Origin: Nitrospinota bacterium
Lineage (GTDB): Bacteria; Nitrospinota; Nitrospinia; Nitrospinales; VA-1
Length of the DNA stretch: 53,429 nt
Reading direction: 5' to 3'
Assembly: GCA_009873655.1 (NCBI GenBank)
Contig: WAIB01000001.1
Location: 66,237 to 119,665, forward strand
The notes under the pieces were generated by a model, which saw only the letters and a list, made by a program, of their open reading frames with translations, searched no databases and was not told the DNA's origin. The position numbers and the translations under genes were made by a program. Shown here one piece after another: positions 34,608-42,675 of this stretch (its first letter is position 1; the number at the start of each line of letters is the position of its first letter).

Positions 34608-36514
34608 CAGCTTCTTGATAAAAAAATGGCCGCTAAAGGCGGAAGACTGATTTTTATTGAAAAGGGTTTACCGTGCAAAGGTTGGGAGATGGCTTCGACA
34701 CCCCCTAAATTTCCGATTCCACTGCCACCGTATTCTTTAGCGTCACTATTCAGCACCTCTTTCCAATGACCCGCTTCGGGAACTCCTATTTCATAATCAA
34801 ACCGGGGTGCAGGGGTGAAGTTCAGAACGATTACCATCTGGTCTTCCGCTCCATCCCCCTTTCGCAAAAAAACGAGAATACTCTCCTCGTGATTTGCACA
34901 ATCAATCCACTCAAAACCCTCTTCATCCAAATCCCTGCAATAAAGGGAAGGATGATTTCGGTACACTCTATTTAAATCTTTTACCCATTTTTGCAAACCG
35001 GAATGGGTTTCCTGATTCAGGAGGTCCCAATCAAGGCTGGAGTCGTGGTTCCATTCATTCCATTGACCAAATTCCCCACCCATAAACATTAATTTTTTGC
35101 CTGGCTGAGCAAACATGCAACCAAATAACAAGCGCAGATTGGCAAACTTCTGCCACTCATCTCCACTCATTTTATTTATTAACGATCCCTTTCCGTGAAC
35201 CATTTCATCGTGGGACAAGGATAAAACAAAGTTTTCATTGAAAGCGTAAAGGGAACGGAAGGTCAACTGGTCGTGATGATATTTTCGGTGAACGGGATCT
35301 TTGCTCATATAAGTAAGAAGATCATGCATCCATCCCATATCCCATTTCAATCCAAACCCCAACCCTCCCAGGTAGGTTGGCCTTGAAACTCCCGGCCATG
35401 CAGTGGACTCTTCTGCTATCGTTTGCACATCGGGGTATTCTTTATAAATTTCTTCATTGAGCCTTTTTAAAAATTCGATGGCTTCCAGGTTTTCATGGCC
35501 ACCCAATTTATTGGGGATCCACTCATTTTCTTTTCGGGAATAATCCAGATACAACATGGAGGCCACGGCATCAACCCGCAACCCGTCAATATGATAATGG
35601 TCAAACCAGAAAAGAGCGCTGCTTATTAAAAAACTTACAACTTCATTCCGCCCGTAGTTAAAAATAAAACTTCCCCAGTCCGGGTGCCAACCCTTTTTTT
35701 CATCTTTATGTTCATAAAGATGCGTGCCGTCGAAAAAAGAAAGGCCATGGCCGTCAACGGCAAAGTGCGAAGGAACCCAATCCAGAATAACCCCTATTCC
35801 ATTTTGATGGAGGGTATCAATGAGAAACATTAAATCCTGGGGGGAACCATAGCGACGGGTTGGAGAAAAATATCCCGTGGTCTGATAACCCCAGGACCCG
35901 TAATAAGGGTGCTCCATAACCGGCATGATTTCCACATGGGTGAATCCCATATCCCGAATATAATCCGACAAGGGTTGAGCCATTTCACGATAGCTTAAAG
36001 ATTTAAACGCATTGTGTTTTTTCCATGACCCGAGATGAAGTTCATAAATGGAGACAGGTTGCGTTTTAACATCATTAAATTTTTTCCTGTTTTGCATCCA
36101 GGTTTGATCATTCCAGGAATAATCCAGGACTTGAACCAGGGAACCCGATTTGGGAGGAACTTCACTCGAAAACGCAAAAGGGTCTGCCTTTTCTACCTCA
36201 TAACCTCCGAAACGGGATCGGATATGGTACTTATAGGTTTCACCTTCTTTTACCTGTGGAATAAACAAGGACCATATTCCGGATTGTTTCAGGGGAAACA
36301 TCAAGTGGGAATCTGCATTCCAGCCATTAAAATCGCCCATCACGGACACCTTCTCAGCATCGGGAGCCCAGACGGAAAACCTTACACCCGGAATACTATT
36401 TTCAACCACCCGATGAGCACCCAGATAGTTGTAGAGCCGAAAATGGCTCCCTTCATTAAACAAATGGAGATCGAAATCGCTCATTTCGTTTTGTATTTTT
36501 TCAACTTTGCTCAT
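34607..36514 (-). CDS. glgB: 1,4-alpha-glucan branching enzyme (GH13)
   Basis: Introduces alpha-1,6 branches into glycogen. In its 635 residues a CBM48 N-terminal module (VRFSVWAPDAEKVSVMGDFN) precedes the GH13 barrel: DWVPSHF, GLRVDAVASMLY (nucleophile Asp), TIAEESTAWP (acid Glu) and LSHDEMVHGKGSL (third carboxylate). The GSWGYQTTGYFSPTRRYG segment is typical of GlgB. It lacks the extra N1 module of enterobacterial forms, which explains the shorter length. First gene of glgB-GH57-malQ; no glgA or glgC lies in the window. Confidence 0.98.
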   Translation of the reverse strand: MSKVEKIQNEMSDFDLHLFNEGSHFRLYNYLGAHRVVENSIPGVRFSVWAPDAEKVSVMGDFNGWNADSHLMFPLKQSGIWSLFIPQVKEGETYKYHIRSRFGGYEVEKADPFAFSSEVPPKSGSLVQVLDYSWNDQTWMQNRKKFNDVKTQPVSIYELHLGSWKKHNAFKSLSYREMAQPLSDYIRDMGFTHVEIMPVMEHPYYGSWGYQTTGYFSPTRRYGSPQDLMFLIDTLHQNGIGVILDWVPSHFAVDGHGLSFFDGTHLYEHKDEKKGWHPDWGSFIFNYGRNEVVSFLISSALFWFDHYHIDGLRVDAVASMLYLDYSRKENEWIPNKLGGHENLEAIEFLKRLNEEIYKEYPDVQTIAEESTAWPGVSRPTYLGGLGFGLKWDMGWMHDLLTYMSKDPVHRKYHHDQLTFRSLYAFNENFVLSLSHDEMVHGKGSLINKMSGDEWQKFANLRLLFGCMFAQPGKKLMFMGGEFGQWNEWNHDSSLDWDLLNQETHSGLQKWVKDLNRVYRNHPSLYCRDLDEEGFEWIDCANHEESILVFLRKGDGAEDQMVIVLNFTPAPRFDYEIGVPEAGHWKEVLNSDAKEYGGSGIGNLGGVEAISQPLHGKPFSIKISLPPLAAIFLSRS

Positions 36515-36543
36515 CGGTTTTGGTAATTTTATCCGGAAAATCT

Positions 36544-37332
36544 ATGCGACAATATATCATGATCAAAGCAGGCATTGTCAGATCCCGGTTTCCTTCCATT
36601 CTTGCCGTTTTTTTTCTGTTTCCCTTTTCATTGATGGGAATGACTCATCCCCCATTAAAGAAAATCGACACGGTATATTTCAATGCAAACTCCATAAAAG
36701 AATTTAAGGAGTCGGAGCAATTGATTATCAATTCGATGAATTCTTTTCCGAACCACACTGGTTTAACCTGGAGGCTGGCGCGGAATTATTTTCGCATCGC
36801 CAAAAGGACCCTCCATGAAGAAGAAAAGATAAAACTATTCAAACAATGTATAAAGAACGCAGAGAAAGGAATTTCTCTCGATAAAAATTCAGCTGAGAAT
36901 ATTTATTTCTTTGGGTTGTGTCTGGGAAATTTAAGCCTGCAAAAAGGAATATTAAGCTCGTTGAGTAACCGCGATACCCTGAGGAAAACCATGGAAAAGG
37001 CCGTTGAAATAGACCCGACCGTGGAGCATGCGGGCCCCCACCGTTTTTTAGGAGTTTTCTATAGTGTGCTGCCATTTTTCCTTGGAGGCGATTCCGAAAA
37101 AGCCATGCACCACCTCGAGTCCGCGACCAATCTGGCGCCCGACCATGCGGATAATTATTTTTATCTTGGAGAGGCTTACTTTAAAAAAGAACTCTATTTA
37201 AAATCCAACCAGGCGCTTGAACGGTTTCTGGAACTGGCAAAAACGGTAAAAAATGACCCGGACTTGCCCGAACAAATTGAAGAAGCCAGCGATCTTCTTC
37301 GGAGAATAAAAATATATCAAAACAACGATTAA
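36544..37332 (+). CDS. Exported TPR protein, TatT-like
   Basis: About 262 residues from the ATG at 36544, with an N-terminal signal (ILAVFFLFPFSLMG). The rest is helical: a possible TPR-like unit around LTWRLARNYFRIAKRTL, then ENIYFFGLCLGN, and the end AMHHLESATNLAPDHADNYFYLGEAYF, a clear TPR. The motif LPFFLGGDSEKAMHHLESA resembles the TatT component of TRAP-associated systems (lipoprotein TPR trimer), but there is no lipobox. It is divergent from glgB with almost no intergenic space, so its promoter must overlap the glgB 5' end. Confidence 0.75.
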   Translation: MRQYIMIKAGIVRSRFPSILAVFFLFPFSLMGMTHPPLKKIDTVYFNANSIKEFKESEQLIINSMNSFPNHTGLTWRLARNYFRIAKRTLHEEEKIKLFKQCIKNAEKGISLDKNSAENIYFFGLCLGNLSLQKGILSSLSNRDTLRKTMEKAVEIDPTVEHAGPHRFLGVFYSVLPFFLGGDSEKAMHHLESATNLAPDHADNYFYLGEAYFKKELYLKSNQALERFLELAKTVKNDPDLPEQIEEASDLLRRIKIYQNND

Positions 37333-37337
37333 AATTT

Positions 37338-37868
37338 CTAGAACCCGTTATTGCGATGCCTTCGAGTCCACTCCCTCGCCAGTTTTCTGGCCTGAGTGAT
37401 TTGTTCCGGGGTCATTCTTTTTTCTACAATATCGATATTTTTTCTACCCGCCTCACTGCCGTTTTCCGCGGAAATCACAAACCATTTCAAAGCATCGACA
37501 AAATTTTGCTCGGTGCCTTCTCCCTTACTGTACATGGCACCCAGATTATTCTGGGCGTCTTTGTGAGACCCCTGTGCAGAAAGCTTGTACCATTTCATCG
37601 CCTTGACATAGTCTTTTGGAACTCCGTTTCCCCATTCATGCATCACACCCAGATTATATTGGGAAGGAGCATGGCCCTTGACAGCGAGGGGCATTAATAT
37701 TTCAAGGGCCTTTTCATAATCCGTCTCGTGAATTGCATCCAGTCCTTCGTCGAAATCATTTGCAAAAGAAGGGGAAGAAAAGCAAAAAACGAGGAACAGG
37801 ATTGAGAGATTAATAATTGAAAAATTTTTTCCTGCCGAATGTCTGCTTCGGATTAAAATCGGGTTCAT
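37338..37868 (-). CDS. Exported Sel1-repeat protein B
   Basis: A protein of about 176 residues from the ATG at 37868, which overlaps the upstream Sel1 gene stop as ATGA; this coupling supports the start. A signal peptide (LSILFLVFCFSSPSFA) is followed by Sel1 repeats: DYEKALEILMPLAVKGHAPS, then the YNLGVMHEWGNGVPKDYVKA unit and NLGAMYSKGEGTEQNFVDAL. The end MTPEQITQARKLAREW closely resembles the end of its upstream neighbour, so the two are tandem paralogues. Periplasmic protein-protein scaffold is the usual role. Confidence 0.88.
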   Translation of the reverse strand: MNPILIRSRHSAGKNFSIINLSILFLVFCFSSPSFANDFDEGLDAIHETDYEKALEILMPLAVKGHAPSQYNLGVMHEWGNGVPKDYVKAMKWYKLSAQGSHKDAQNNLGAMYSKGEGTEQNFVDALKWFVISAENGSEAGRKNIDIVEKRMTPEQITQARKLAREWTRRHRNNGF

Positions 37869-38452
37869 TGGGTTTTCGACACCTTTTTCTTCCACTCCTC
37901 CGCAAATTGTTTCGATTCTTCACGCTGCTCGGGAGTAAGCTTTTTCTCAACGAATTTCCTGTTGCTTGTTGCCTCAACATCCCTGGCTCCTGCAACGGTG
38001 AACCATTTATGGGCCATCGCGAAGTCCCGGGAGGTTCCCAGTCCTATCATGTACAGCACCCCGATGTTGTTTGGCGCATCCCGGTTCCCGTTTTCCGCTG
38101 CCAGCCTGTACCATTTAAAAGCTTCCTTGTAGTTCTTGTGAACGCCTTGCCCCTGGTCGTACATGACCCCGAGGTTATTTTGCGCATCGGCATAACCCTG
38201 CTCCGCCGCGGCCCTGTAATACTCCACGGCCTTTTCGGAACTTTGAGGCACACCCTCTCCAAGGTCATACATGACGGCCAGACCATATTGCCCCCTGGGG
38301 TCCCCTTGGTCGGCAAGAGCTTGAAAGCCCTCAACCGCTTCAGCATAATCTCCCCTGTCAAAAGCGTCCCGGGCACTTTGATAACTTGTACTCGCGCAAC
38401 CCGCCAACATCGCCAATAAAAAAATAATTAAAAGCTTTTTCATTACTCTCAT
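37865..38452 (-). CDS. Sel1-repeat lipoprotein A
   Basis: A protein of about 195 residues from the ATG at 38452 or 38443, with a clear lipobox (LAMLAGC). Four Sel1 repeats follow, e.g. GQYGLAVMYDLGEGVPQSSE, NNLGVMYDQGQGVHKNYKEA and NNIGVLYMIGLGTSRDFAMA, and the family-like tail LTPEQREESKQFAEEW shared with the next gene. It would sit in the inner face of the outer membrane. It forms a coupled pair with Sel1 protein B; the pair lies just before the IS insertion. Confidence 0.9.
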   Translation of the reverse strand: MRVMKKLLIIFLLAMLAGCASTSYQSARDAFDRGDYAEAVEGFQALADQGDPRGQYGLAVMYDLGEGVPQSSEKAVEYYRAAAEQGYADAQNNLGVMYDQGQGVHKNYKEAFKWYRLAAENGNRDAPNNIGVLYMIGLGTSRDFAMAHKWFTVAGARDVEATSNRKFVEKKLTPEQREESKQFAEEWKKKVSKTQ

Positions 38453-38616
38453 CCCAAAATTCCTGGTGAAAATTTTAAATGGCAAACCAAAAGTGAAATC
38501 TCTGAAATATTGATTATAAATTATTTTGCTTCAGTGCTGACCAAATAATTAAAATATCCCTTTTTCGGGAACGGGAAGCCACGCAAATTTCTCATTTAAA
38601 AACAATGCTTTGCTGA

Positions 38617-38690
38617 AATCGAGACAAGGTGCGGCATCCGCAGACCAATGGATCCACTGAACGGCTCAATCAAACCGTCCAGAACGAGTT
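38617..38690 (+). pseudogene. Remnant of an rve-type transposase, truncated by the IS3 element
   Basis: Twenty-five codons in one frame encode RHPQTNGSTERLNQTVQNEF, the conserved end of an integrase-core transposase (the catalytic Glu region P-x-T-N-G-x-x-E-R). A TGA lies directly upstream and the frame runs into the left inverted repeat of the IS3-family element. No matching continuation is visible right of the IS. It resembles IS481-type enzymes rather than the resident IS3 orfB. Confidence 0.7.
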
Positions 38691-38765
38691 TTGCCTGCCC
38701 CCAAAAAACTGATCCATTTGCTATGTTAGGATTTGGGTCAAAAACCTGTTGATTAGGGGGGTAAA

Positions 38766-39044
38766 ATGGCTAGGAAAAGATATTCACCAGAGCAGATTAT
38801 TGGTTATTTGCGTGAGTCAGAGGTTTTGTTGTCTAAGGGCAGTACGGTTCCAGAGGTTTGCCGAAAGATAGGTATTGCGGAACAGACCTATTATCGTTGG
38901 CGCAAGAAGTACGGTAGTTTGAGCGTTGATCAGGCCAAACGTTTGAAGGAGGTTGAGAAAGAAAATACCCGTTTGAGAAAGCTGGTGGCTGATTTGTCAT
39001 TGGACAAAGCGATTCTAAAGGAAGTAGCTGAGGGAAAGTATTAA
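38766..39044 (+). CDS. IS3-family transposase OrfA
   Basis: A 92-residue DNA-binding subunit: a helix-turn-helix of the Tnp_1 type ([12 protein letters not shown] ... [22 protein letters not shown]) followed by a leucine-zipper-like helix ([18 protein letters not shown]). It binds the IS ends and, fused to OrfB by frameshifting, forms the active transposase. It starts 75 bases inside the left end with GGGG upstream of the ATG. Intact. Confidence 0.95.
   Translation: MARKRYSPEQIIGYLRESEVLLSKGSTVPEVCRKIGIAEQTYYRWRKKYGSLSVDQAKRLKEVEKENTRLRKLVADLSLDKAILKEVAEGKY
39032..39038 (+). promoter_or_regulatory. -1 programmed frameshift site (GGGAAAG)
   Basis: G GGA AAG in the orfA frame fits the X XXY YYZ slippery heptamer, two codons before the orfA stop at 39042-39044. 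Slipping back one base enters the orfB frame, which is open from here to 39886. The predicted junction reads GK then [12 protein letters not shown], giving the normal start of an IS407-type OrfB. No stimulatory structure was checked. Confidence 0.7.
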
Positions 39045-39076
39045 GCCCGACAAAAAAACGTCGAGCGGTATTTCGT

Positions 39077-39886
39077 GTGATGGAACAATTCGATGTTTCT
39101 GAGAGAAGGATTTGTCGGGTATTGAATCAGCCCCGCTCTACTCAGCGTTATCTTCCCAGGGTAAGAAATGGTGAAGCGTTGTTGACAGAACGCATGATTG
39201 AACTGGCAACAAAGTATGGTCGGTATGGTTACCGCAGAATAACAGCTTTATTGCAAAGAGAAGGCTTTCAGATAAACCATAAACGTGTAGAACGTCTTTG
39301 GCGGAAGGAAGATTTAAAGGTTCCACAGAAACAACCAAAACGAAAGCGGTTATGGTTTAATGATGGATCGTGTATTCGTTTAAGACCGCAGTTCAAGGAC
39401 CATGTATGGAGTTATGACTTTGTGGCTACCCGGACTGAAGATGGACGGCCTTTACGGATCTTAACGTTGATTGATGAGTATACGAGGGAATGTTTGGTTC
39501 TTAAGGTAGCTCGTCGATTACGATCACCAGATATATTAGAGCAACTTGGTTATCTGTTCATTTATCGTGGGCTGCCAGGATTTATACGTTCTGACAATGG
39601 CCCTGAGTTTACAGCTAAAGCAGTCAGGAACTGGTTGAAACGATTAGGAGTTCAAACGTTATTCATTGAACCAGGTTCTCCTTGGGAAAATGGATACAAC
39701 GAGTCATTTAATGGGAAGCTCAGAGATGAACTATTGAATGGAGAAATCTTTACAACTTTGCTGGAAGCTAAGGTCTTGATAGAAAACTGGAGGAATGAAT
39801 ACAACCAGTTTAGACCGCATAGCTCACTGAACTATCAACCTCCAGCTCCTGTAACGATTAAGCCAAAGGTGGAAATACTAACTTAG
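39077..39886 (+). CDS. IS3-family transposase OrfB (DDE integrase core)
   Basis: The catalytic transposase of 269 residues from the GTG at 39077, but probably made as an OrfAB fusion since the frame is open further upstream. HTH_21 region ([28 protein letters not shown]) precedes the DDE core: Asp in [13 protein letters not shown], Asp in IRSDNGPEF and Glu in [16 protein letters not shown], with the usual 35-residue spacing. The end [18 protein letters not shown] is typical. All three catalytic residues are present, so it looks functional. Confidence 0.95.
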   Translation: MMEQFDVSERRICRVLNQPRSTQRYLPRVRNGEALLTERMIELATKYGRYGYRRITALLQREGFQINHKRVERLWRKEDLKVPQKQPKRKRLWFNDGSCIRLRPQFKDHVWSYDFVATRTEDGRPLRILTLIDEYTRECLVLKVARRLRSPDILEQLGYLFIYRGLPGFIRSDNGPEFTAKAVRNWLKRLGVQTLFIEPGSPWENGYNESFNGKLRDELLNGEIFTTLLEAKVLIENWRNEYNQFRPHSSLNYQPPAPVTIKPKVEILT

Positions 39887-40002
39887 GAAGTGGTACAACT
39901 AACAGGGGCAGGCCAGGATCTAACCTTTTAAAACCGGAAAAAGTATACCATATTGAGTTCGTTTTGGAGTTTCTGGGGGACCGCAATGGAAAAATTCAAA
40001 GC

Positions 40003-40485
40003 CTAAGAGGCGGGCAATAAAAACTTAAAAATTGTGGTTATCAAATCCGCTGCCTGTGATACATCGTGGTTTGCCAGATTCATTCCCGAAATCTTTTCAT
40101 CAAAAATAACAGCGGAATATTTTTTGATTAACTCATCATTTTCTGGTTTTTTCATTATGTCGACAAGACCGCCGGCATCGACCCAGAACCCACTGCATTT
40201 GGAACATTGATCCACTTCTATATCATACTGCTTGCTGAAAAAATGGCGATACAATAAAGTCGTTTTGCATTGAGGGCAGGGGTGTTCCGCCCCGCGATAA
40301 AATTTTACCCCTTCCGCTTTTTCCAATAGGAGGAGTTCGGACCCGGCCCCAGGCTTAACCCTTTTTATTTTTTTTATCTGAGACAGGGAAAACCAGAACC
40401 CGCCACAAAAGCCACTGCAGATATGAACCTGAATACCGGAAATTTTTTTTTCGGTAAAGGAATTTTCGCAAGCGGGGCATTTCAT
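40003..40485 (-). CDS. Double zf-TFIIB zinc-ribbon protein
   Basis: A 160-residue soluble protein with two related zinc-ribbon units. The first is MKCPACENSF ... CSGFCGGFWFS, the second HPCPQCKTTLL ... CSKCSGFWVDAGGLVDI. The CPxC...CxxCxGxWxDxGE/G pattern is that of the zf-TFIIB family, small proteins of unknown role in bacteria. Its ATG lies 3 bases after the stop of the LpxL-type acyltransferase gene, so it is last in the tsaC-acpS-lpxL run. Stand-alone function unknown. Confidence 0.85.
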   Translation of the reverse strand: MKCPACENSFTEKKISGIQVHICSGFCGGFWFSLSQIKKIKRVKPGAGSELLLLEKAEGVKFYRGAEHPCPQCKTTLLYRHFFSKQYDIEVDQCSKCSGFWVDAGGLVDIMKKPENDELIKKYSAVIFDEKISGMNLANHDVSQAADLITTIFKFLLPAS

Positions 40486-40488
40486 AGA

Positions 40489-41409
40489 TTAATAAACTGG
40501 TGGAGCCTTTTCATCCGGCGGACGGGTTTTCCATCGGCGATGTCCACACATCCAGGGCGAAGGGTTTTCGCGGATCACCGACTCTATAAAAGTTTCCATC
40601 TTCTGGGTCCAGTTCAGGATGTCTTTTTCTTTGTTTTCTGACTTTTCAAAAATGAGTTCCGGGCCGTATTCAATGTTATAGGTTCCAGTTTCAGTGGGAT
40701 AGGAAAATAACGGAATAACTGGGGTTCCCATCCGATAGCTGAGTTGTGCTACAGCTCTTGGAGTAGCCGCTTTAAGCCCGAAAAAATCAACGAACAGGCC
40801 TCCCTTTGCCGTATTTTGATCCATCATTATGGCAACGCTATTGTTGTTTTTCAGTTCTCGAACTATTTTTATAAGGGAGTCATCCCTGTAAAAAACTTTG
40901 TTGCCGGTGGCTGTTCTCATTTCCGCTACGATTTTGTCCAGGTAAGGGTTGTCCAGTTTCCGAACAATAGAAGATAAAGGGCAAATTCTCATTAAACCAT
41001 GATGTAATCCCATTATTTCCCAATTACCGTAATGTGCGGTAAGAAAAAATATTCCCTTTTGTTTCTCCAGGCATTTTCTTAAGGTGTCTAAGCCGGTGGG
41101 CTCGCCTGGGATTAGCTGACGAACCCTTTCTTCCGTTTTGGTGGTAACCCAGATAGATTGCAAAGCCGAAACCGCAAGAATCTGGAAGGACTTCTTTATT
41201 ATTCGCTTTTTCTCCTCTGCCGATTTGCTGTCGGAGAACATGATATTTAAATTTGTTAATGCAGACTTTTTCCTTCTTTTCGAAAAATGAAACACAAGGG
41301 ACCCAAGGTTTCTTCCAAGAAAGACCACCCCATCATGGGGAAGAGGTCTTACCAGCAGTAAGAGCAAATAAACCAGAATATATTCAAAATAATGCCGGAT
41401 GGATTTCAA
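40489..41409 (-). CDS. Lipid A biosynthesis acyltransferase (LpxL/HtrB family)
   Basis: Transfers a secondary fatty acyl chain to lipid A at the inner membrane. The 306-residue protein has an N-terminal anchor (ILVYLLLLLVRPLP), the catalytic HxxxxE motif in LTAHYGNWEIMG, then the MMDQNTAKGGLFVDFFGLKA segment and MGTPVIPLFSYPTETG, all typical of LpxL/LpxM/LABP acyltransferases. Its presence supports a Gram-negative host. It follows acpS by 15 bases and is followed 3 bases on by the zf-TFIIB gene. Which acyl position it modifies is unclear. Confidence 0.93.
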   Translation of the reverse strand: MKSIRHYFEYILVYLLLLLVRPLPHDGVVFLGRNLGSLVFHFSKRRKKSALTNLNIMFSDSKSAEEKKRIIKKSFQILAVSALQSIWVTTKTEERVRQLIPGEPTGLDTLRKCLEKQKGIFFLTAHYGNWEIMGLHHGLMRICPLSSIVRKLDNPYLDKIVAEMRTATGNKVFYRDDSLIKIVRELKNNNSVAIMMDQNTAKGGLFVDFFGLKAATPRAVAQLSYRMGTPVIPLFSYPTETGTYNIEYGPELIFEKSENKEKDILNWTQKMETFIESVIRENPSPWMCGHRRWKTRPPDEKAPPVY

Positions 41410-41424
41410 GGGTCCTCGTTTTGC

Positions 41425-41802
41425 CTATTGTTCGGCAATGGCATGGGCGATTGCGTGGGTGCGATCGTGAGAGATTGAGATGTGAATGGTTTTGATTTGT
41501 AGTTTTTGAAACAGCTCTTTTCCTTTTCCCGTCATTTTCAAAACAGGTTTCCCGGATTCTTCATGGATCACTTCCATATCCTTAAAACCCAAGGCTCCGC
41601 TGATACCTGTCCCCAGGCATTTTGATACTGCTTCTTTTACAGCAAACCGGGCGGCAAAATGCTTTGCCGGGTCTCCCTGTGATTGGCAATAATTTATTTC
41701 GCCTGAGGAAAAGACTCTTTGTTCAAACCTGGGAGAATATTTTTTTATGGAATTCTTGATTCTCTCAATTTCAATGATGTCCAGTCCGGTTCCAATTATC
41801 AT
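41425..41802 (-). CDS. acpS: Holo-[acyl-carrier-protein] synthase
   Basis: Attaches 4'-phosphopantetheine from CoA to acyl carrier protein. At 125 residues it has the family length and motifs: GTGLDIIEIERI near the start (metal-binding Asp), FAARFAVKEAVSKCLGTG (catalytic Glu and Lys) and the end ISISHDRTHAIAHA. Its ATG overlaps the tsaC stop as ATGA, so it is coupled to tsaC. Together with the LpxL-type gene it links to fatty-acyl metabolism. Confidence 0.97.
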   Translation of the reverse strand: MIIGTGLDIIEIERIKNSIKKYSPRFEQRVFSSGEINYCQSQGDPAKHFAARFAVKEAVSKCLGTGISGALGFKDMEVIHEESGKPVLKMTGKGKELFQKLQIKTIHISISHDRTHAIAHAIAEQ

Positions 41803-42458
41803 GCAGGCTCCTGGGTTTGCAGTTCTCCGTTCAGGGATTCCTGAATGCGTTTAAAGCTGATTGCTCCCTCCCTGATAAGTCGAACAGGTGCTTGGGTGGC
41901 ATCCACCAGGGTCGAGGGTTCTCCTCCTTTACAAACCCCTGCATTTAAAATGAGATCTAACTTGTTTCCGAGATGAAGCTCCACTTGTTCAGCAGTGGTT
42001 GCCGGGTTCTCACCACTGATGTTTGCGCTTGGTGCGGTCAGTGGGTGATCCAGGGCGGATAATAATTTCCTCGTCATTGAATTTCCCGGTTGTCGTATAC
42101 CTATTAAACCCGTTGTAACATTTTGTGGAATGTTTGGTTTAGGCTTAAAGAGAAGGGTCAATGGGCCTGGCCAGAAGGTTTTAATGAGTTTAATACTTTC
42201 TTCTGTAGGTTTTTCCACAAGGCCGTCCAGTTTTTCCGGTGAGTCTATCAGGAGAAGCAGTGGTTTTTTTGAATCACGGCCCTTTATTTCATAAATTTTA
42301 TCAACCGCGGTTTTGTTAAAAGGATCTGCCCCTAAACCGTAAAATGTGTCCGTTGGAAAGGCGATAACCCCTCCACCTTTCAAGACCTCCCGGGTTTTGG
42401 AGAATGAGTTTTCCCACAAACTGGGAATCAAAGGATCAACCTTTAAAATTTGCGGCAT
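41799..42458 (-). CDS. tsaC: L-threonylcarbamoyladenylate synthase (TsaC/Sua5-YciO-YrdC)
   Basis: Makes the threonylcarbamoyl-AMP donor for the t6A modification of ANN-decoding tRNAs. The 219-residue protein has AFPTDTFYGLGADPFN, the KRGRDSKKPLLLLI-like segment (IKGRDSKKPLLLL), PGPLTLLFKP and TAPSANISGENPA. It is the short form without the Sua5 C-terminal domain. There is no good SD before its ATG at 42458; in the parental arrangement it overlapped purE, whose tail still runs into it. Loss of that coupling may lower its translation. Confidence 0.96.
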   Translation of the reverse strand: MPQILKVDPLIPSLWENSFSKTREVLKGGGVIAFPTDTFYGLGADPFNKTAVDKIYEIKGRDSKKPLLLLIDSPEKLDGLVEKPTEESIKLIKTFWPGPLTLLFKPKPNIPQNVTTGLIGIRQPGNSMTRKLLSALDHPLTAPSANISGENPATTAEQVELHLGNKLDLILNAGVCKGGEPSTLVDATQAPVRLIREGAISFKRIQESLNGELQTQEPA

Positions 42459-42597
42459 GAGGTGTTTTTAAATTTTGGCCATTTTGCTCTACAACTTTGG
42501 CCTGTTGTTTTCGATATTTTACCAGTTGGCTGGCAAGTTTTTCATCAGACCATGCCAGAATTTGAACCGCCAGAGGGCCTGCGTTTTTTGTTCCCGG
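42436..42597 (-). pseudogene. purE: C-terminal remnant of purE overlapping the tsaC start
   Basis: Read leftward, after a TAA at 42598-42600 the frame gives GTKNAGPLAVQILAWSDEKL, then a helical tail, ending at TGA 42436-42438 inside tsaC. This matches the end of the AIR carboxylase/N5-CAIR mutase PurE (the x-NAxxLAxQILxxxDxxL pattern). The preceding 110 or so residues are absent, and no start codon remains. Only about 80 bases separate it from the coiled-coil gene, so the deletion or insertion that removed purE coincides with the edge of that gene. Confidence 0.7.
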
Positions 42598-42675
42598 TTA
42601 ACGGGATTAAATTAATCGAAAATTAGAAAAACCCTTATATCAATTTTTGCTAATGGGATCAAGGTTGAGGGAAAA

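Larger units (their letters stand above)
38691..39915 (+). mobile_element. IS3-family insertion sequence, complete, 1225 bp
   Basis: Terminal inverted repeats TTGCCTGCCCC (38691-38701) and GGGGCAGGCCA (39905-39915) match at 10 of 11 positions. Inside are orfA and orfB in overlapping -1 register with a GGGAAAG slip site. Length and ends (TG/T...CA) fit IS3, probably the IS407-like subgroup from the orfA sequence [15 protein letters not shown] see no clear 3-4-base target duplication, so the flanks may have been rearranged after insertion. Both frames look intact, so the copy may be active. Confidence 0.9.

Noticed and set aside
38691-38701. Target-site duplication flanking the IS3-family element
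   Set aside because: The bases outside the two inverted repeats (GAGTT and GGATC) do not match.
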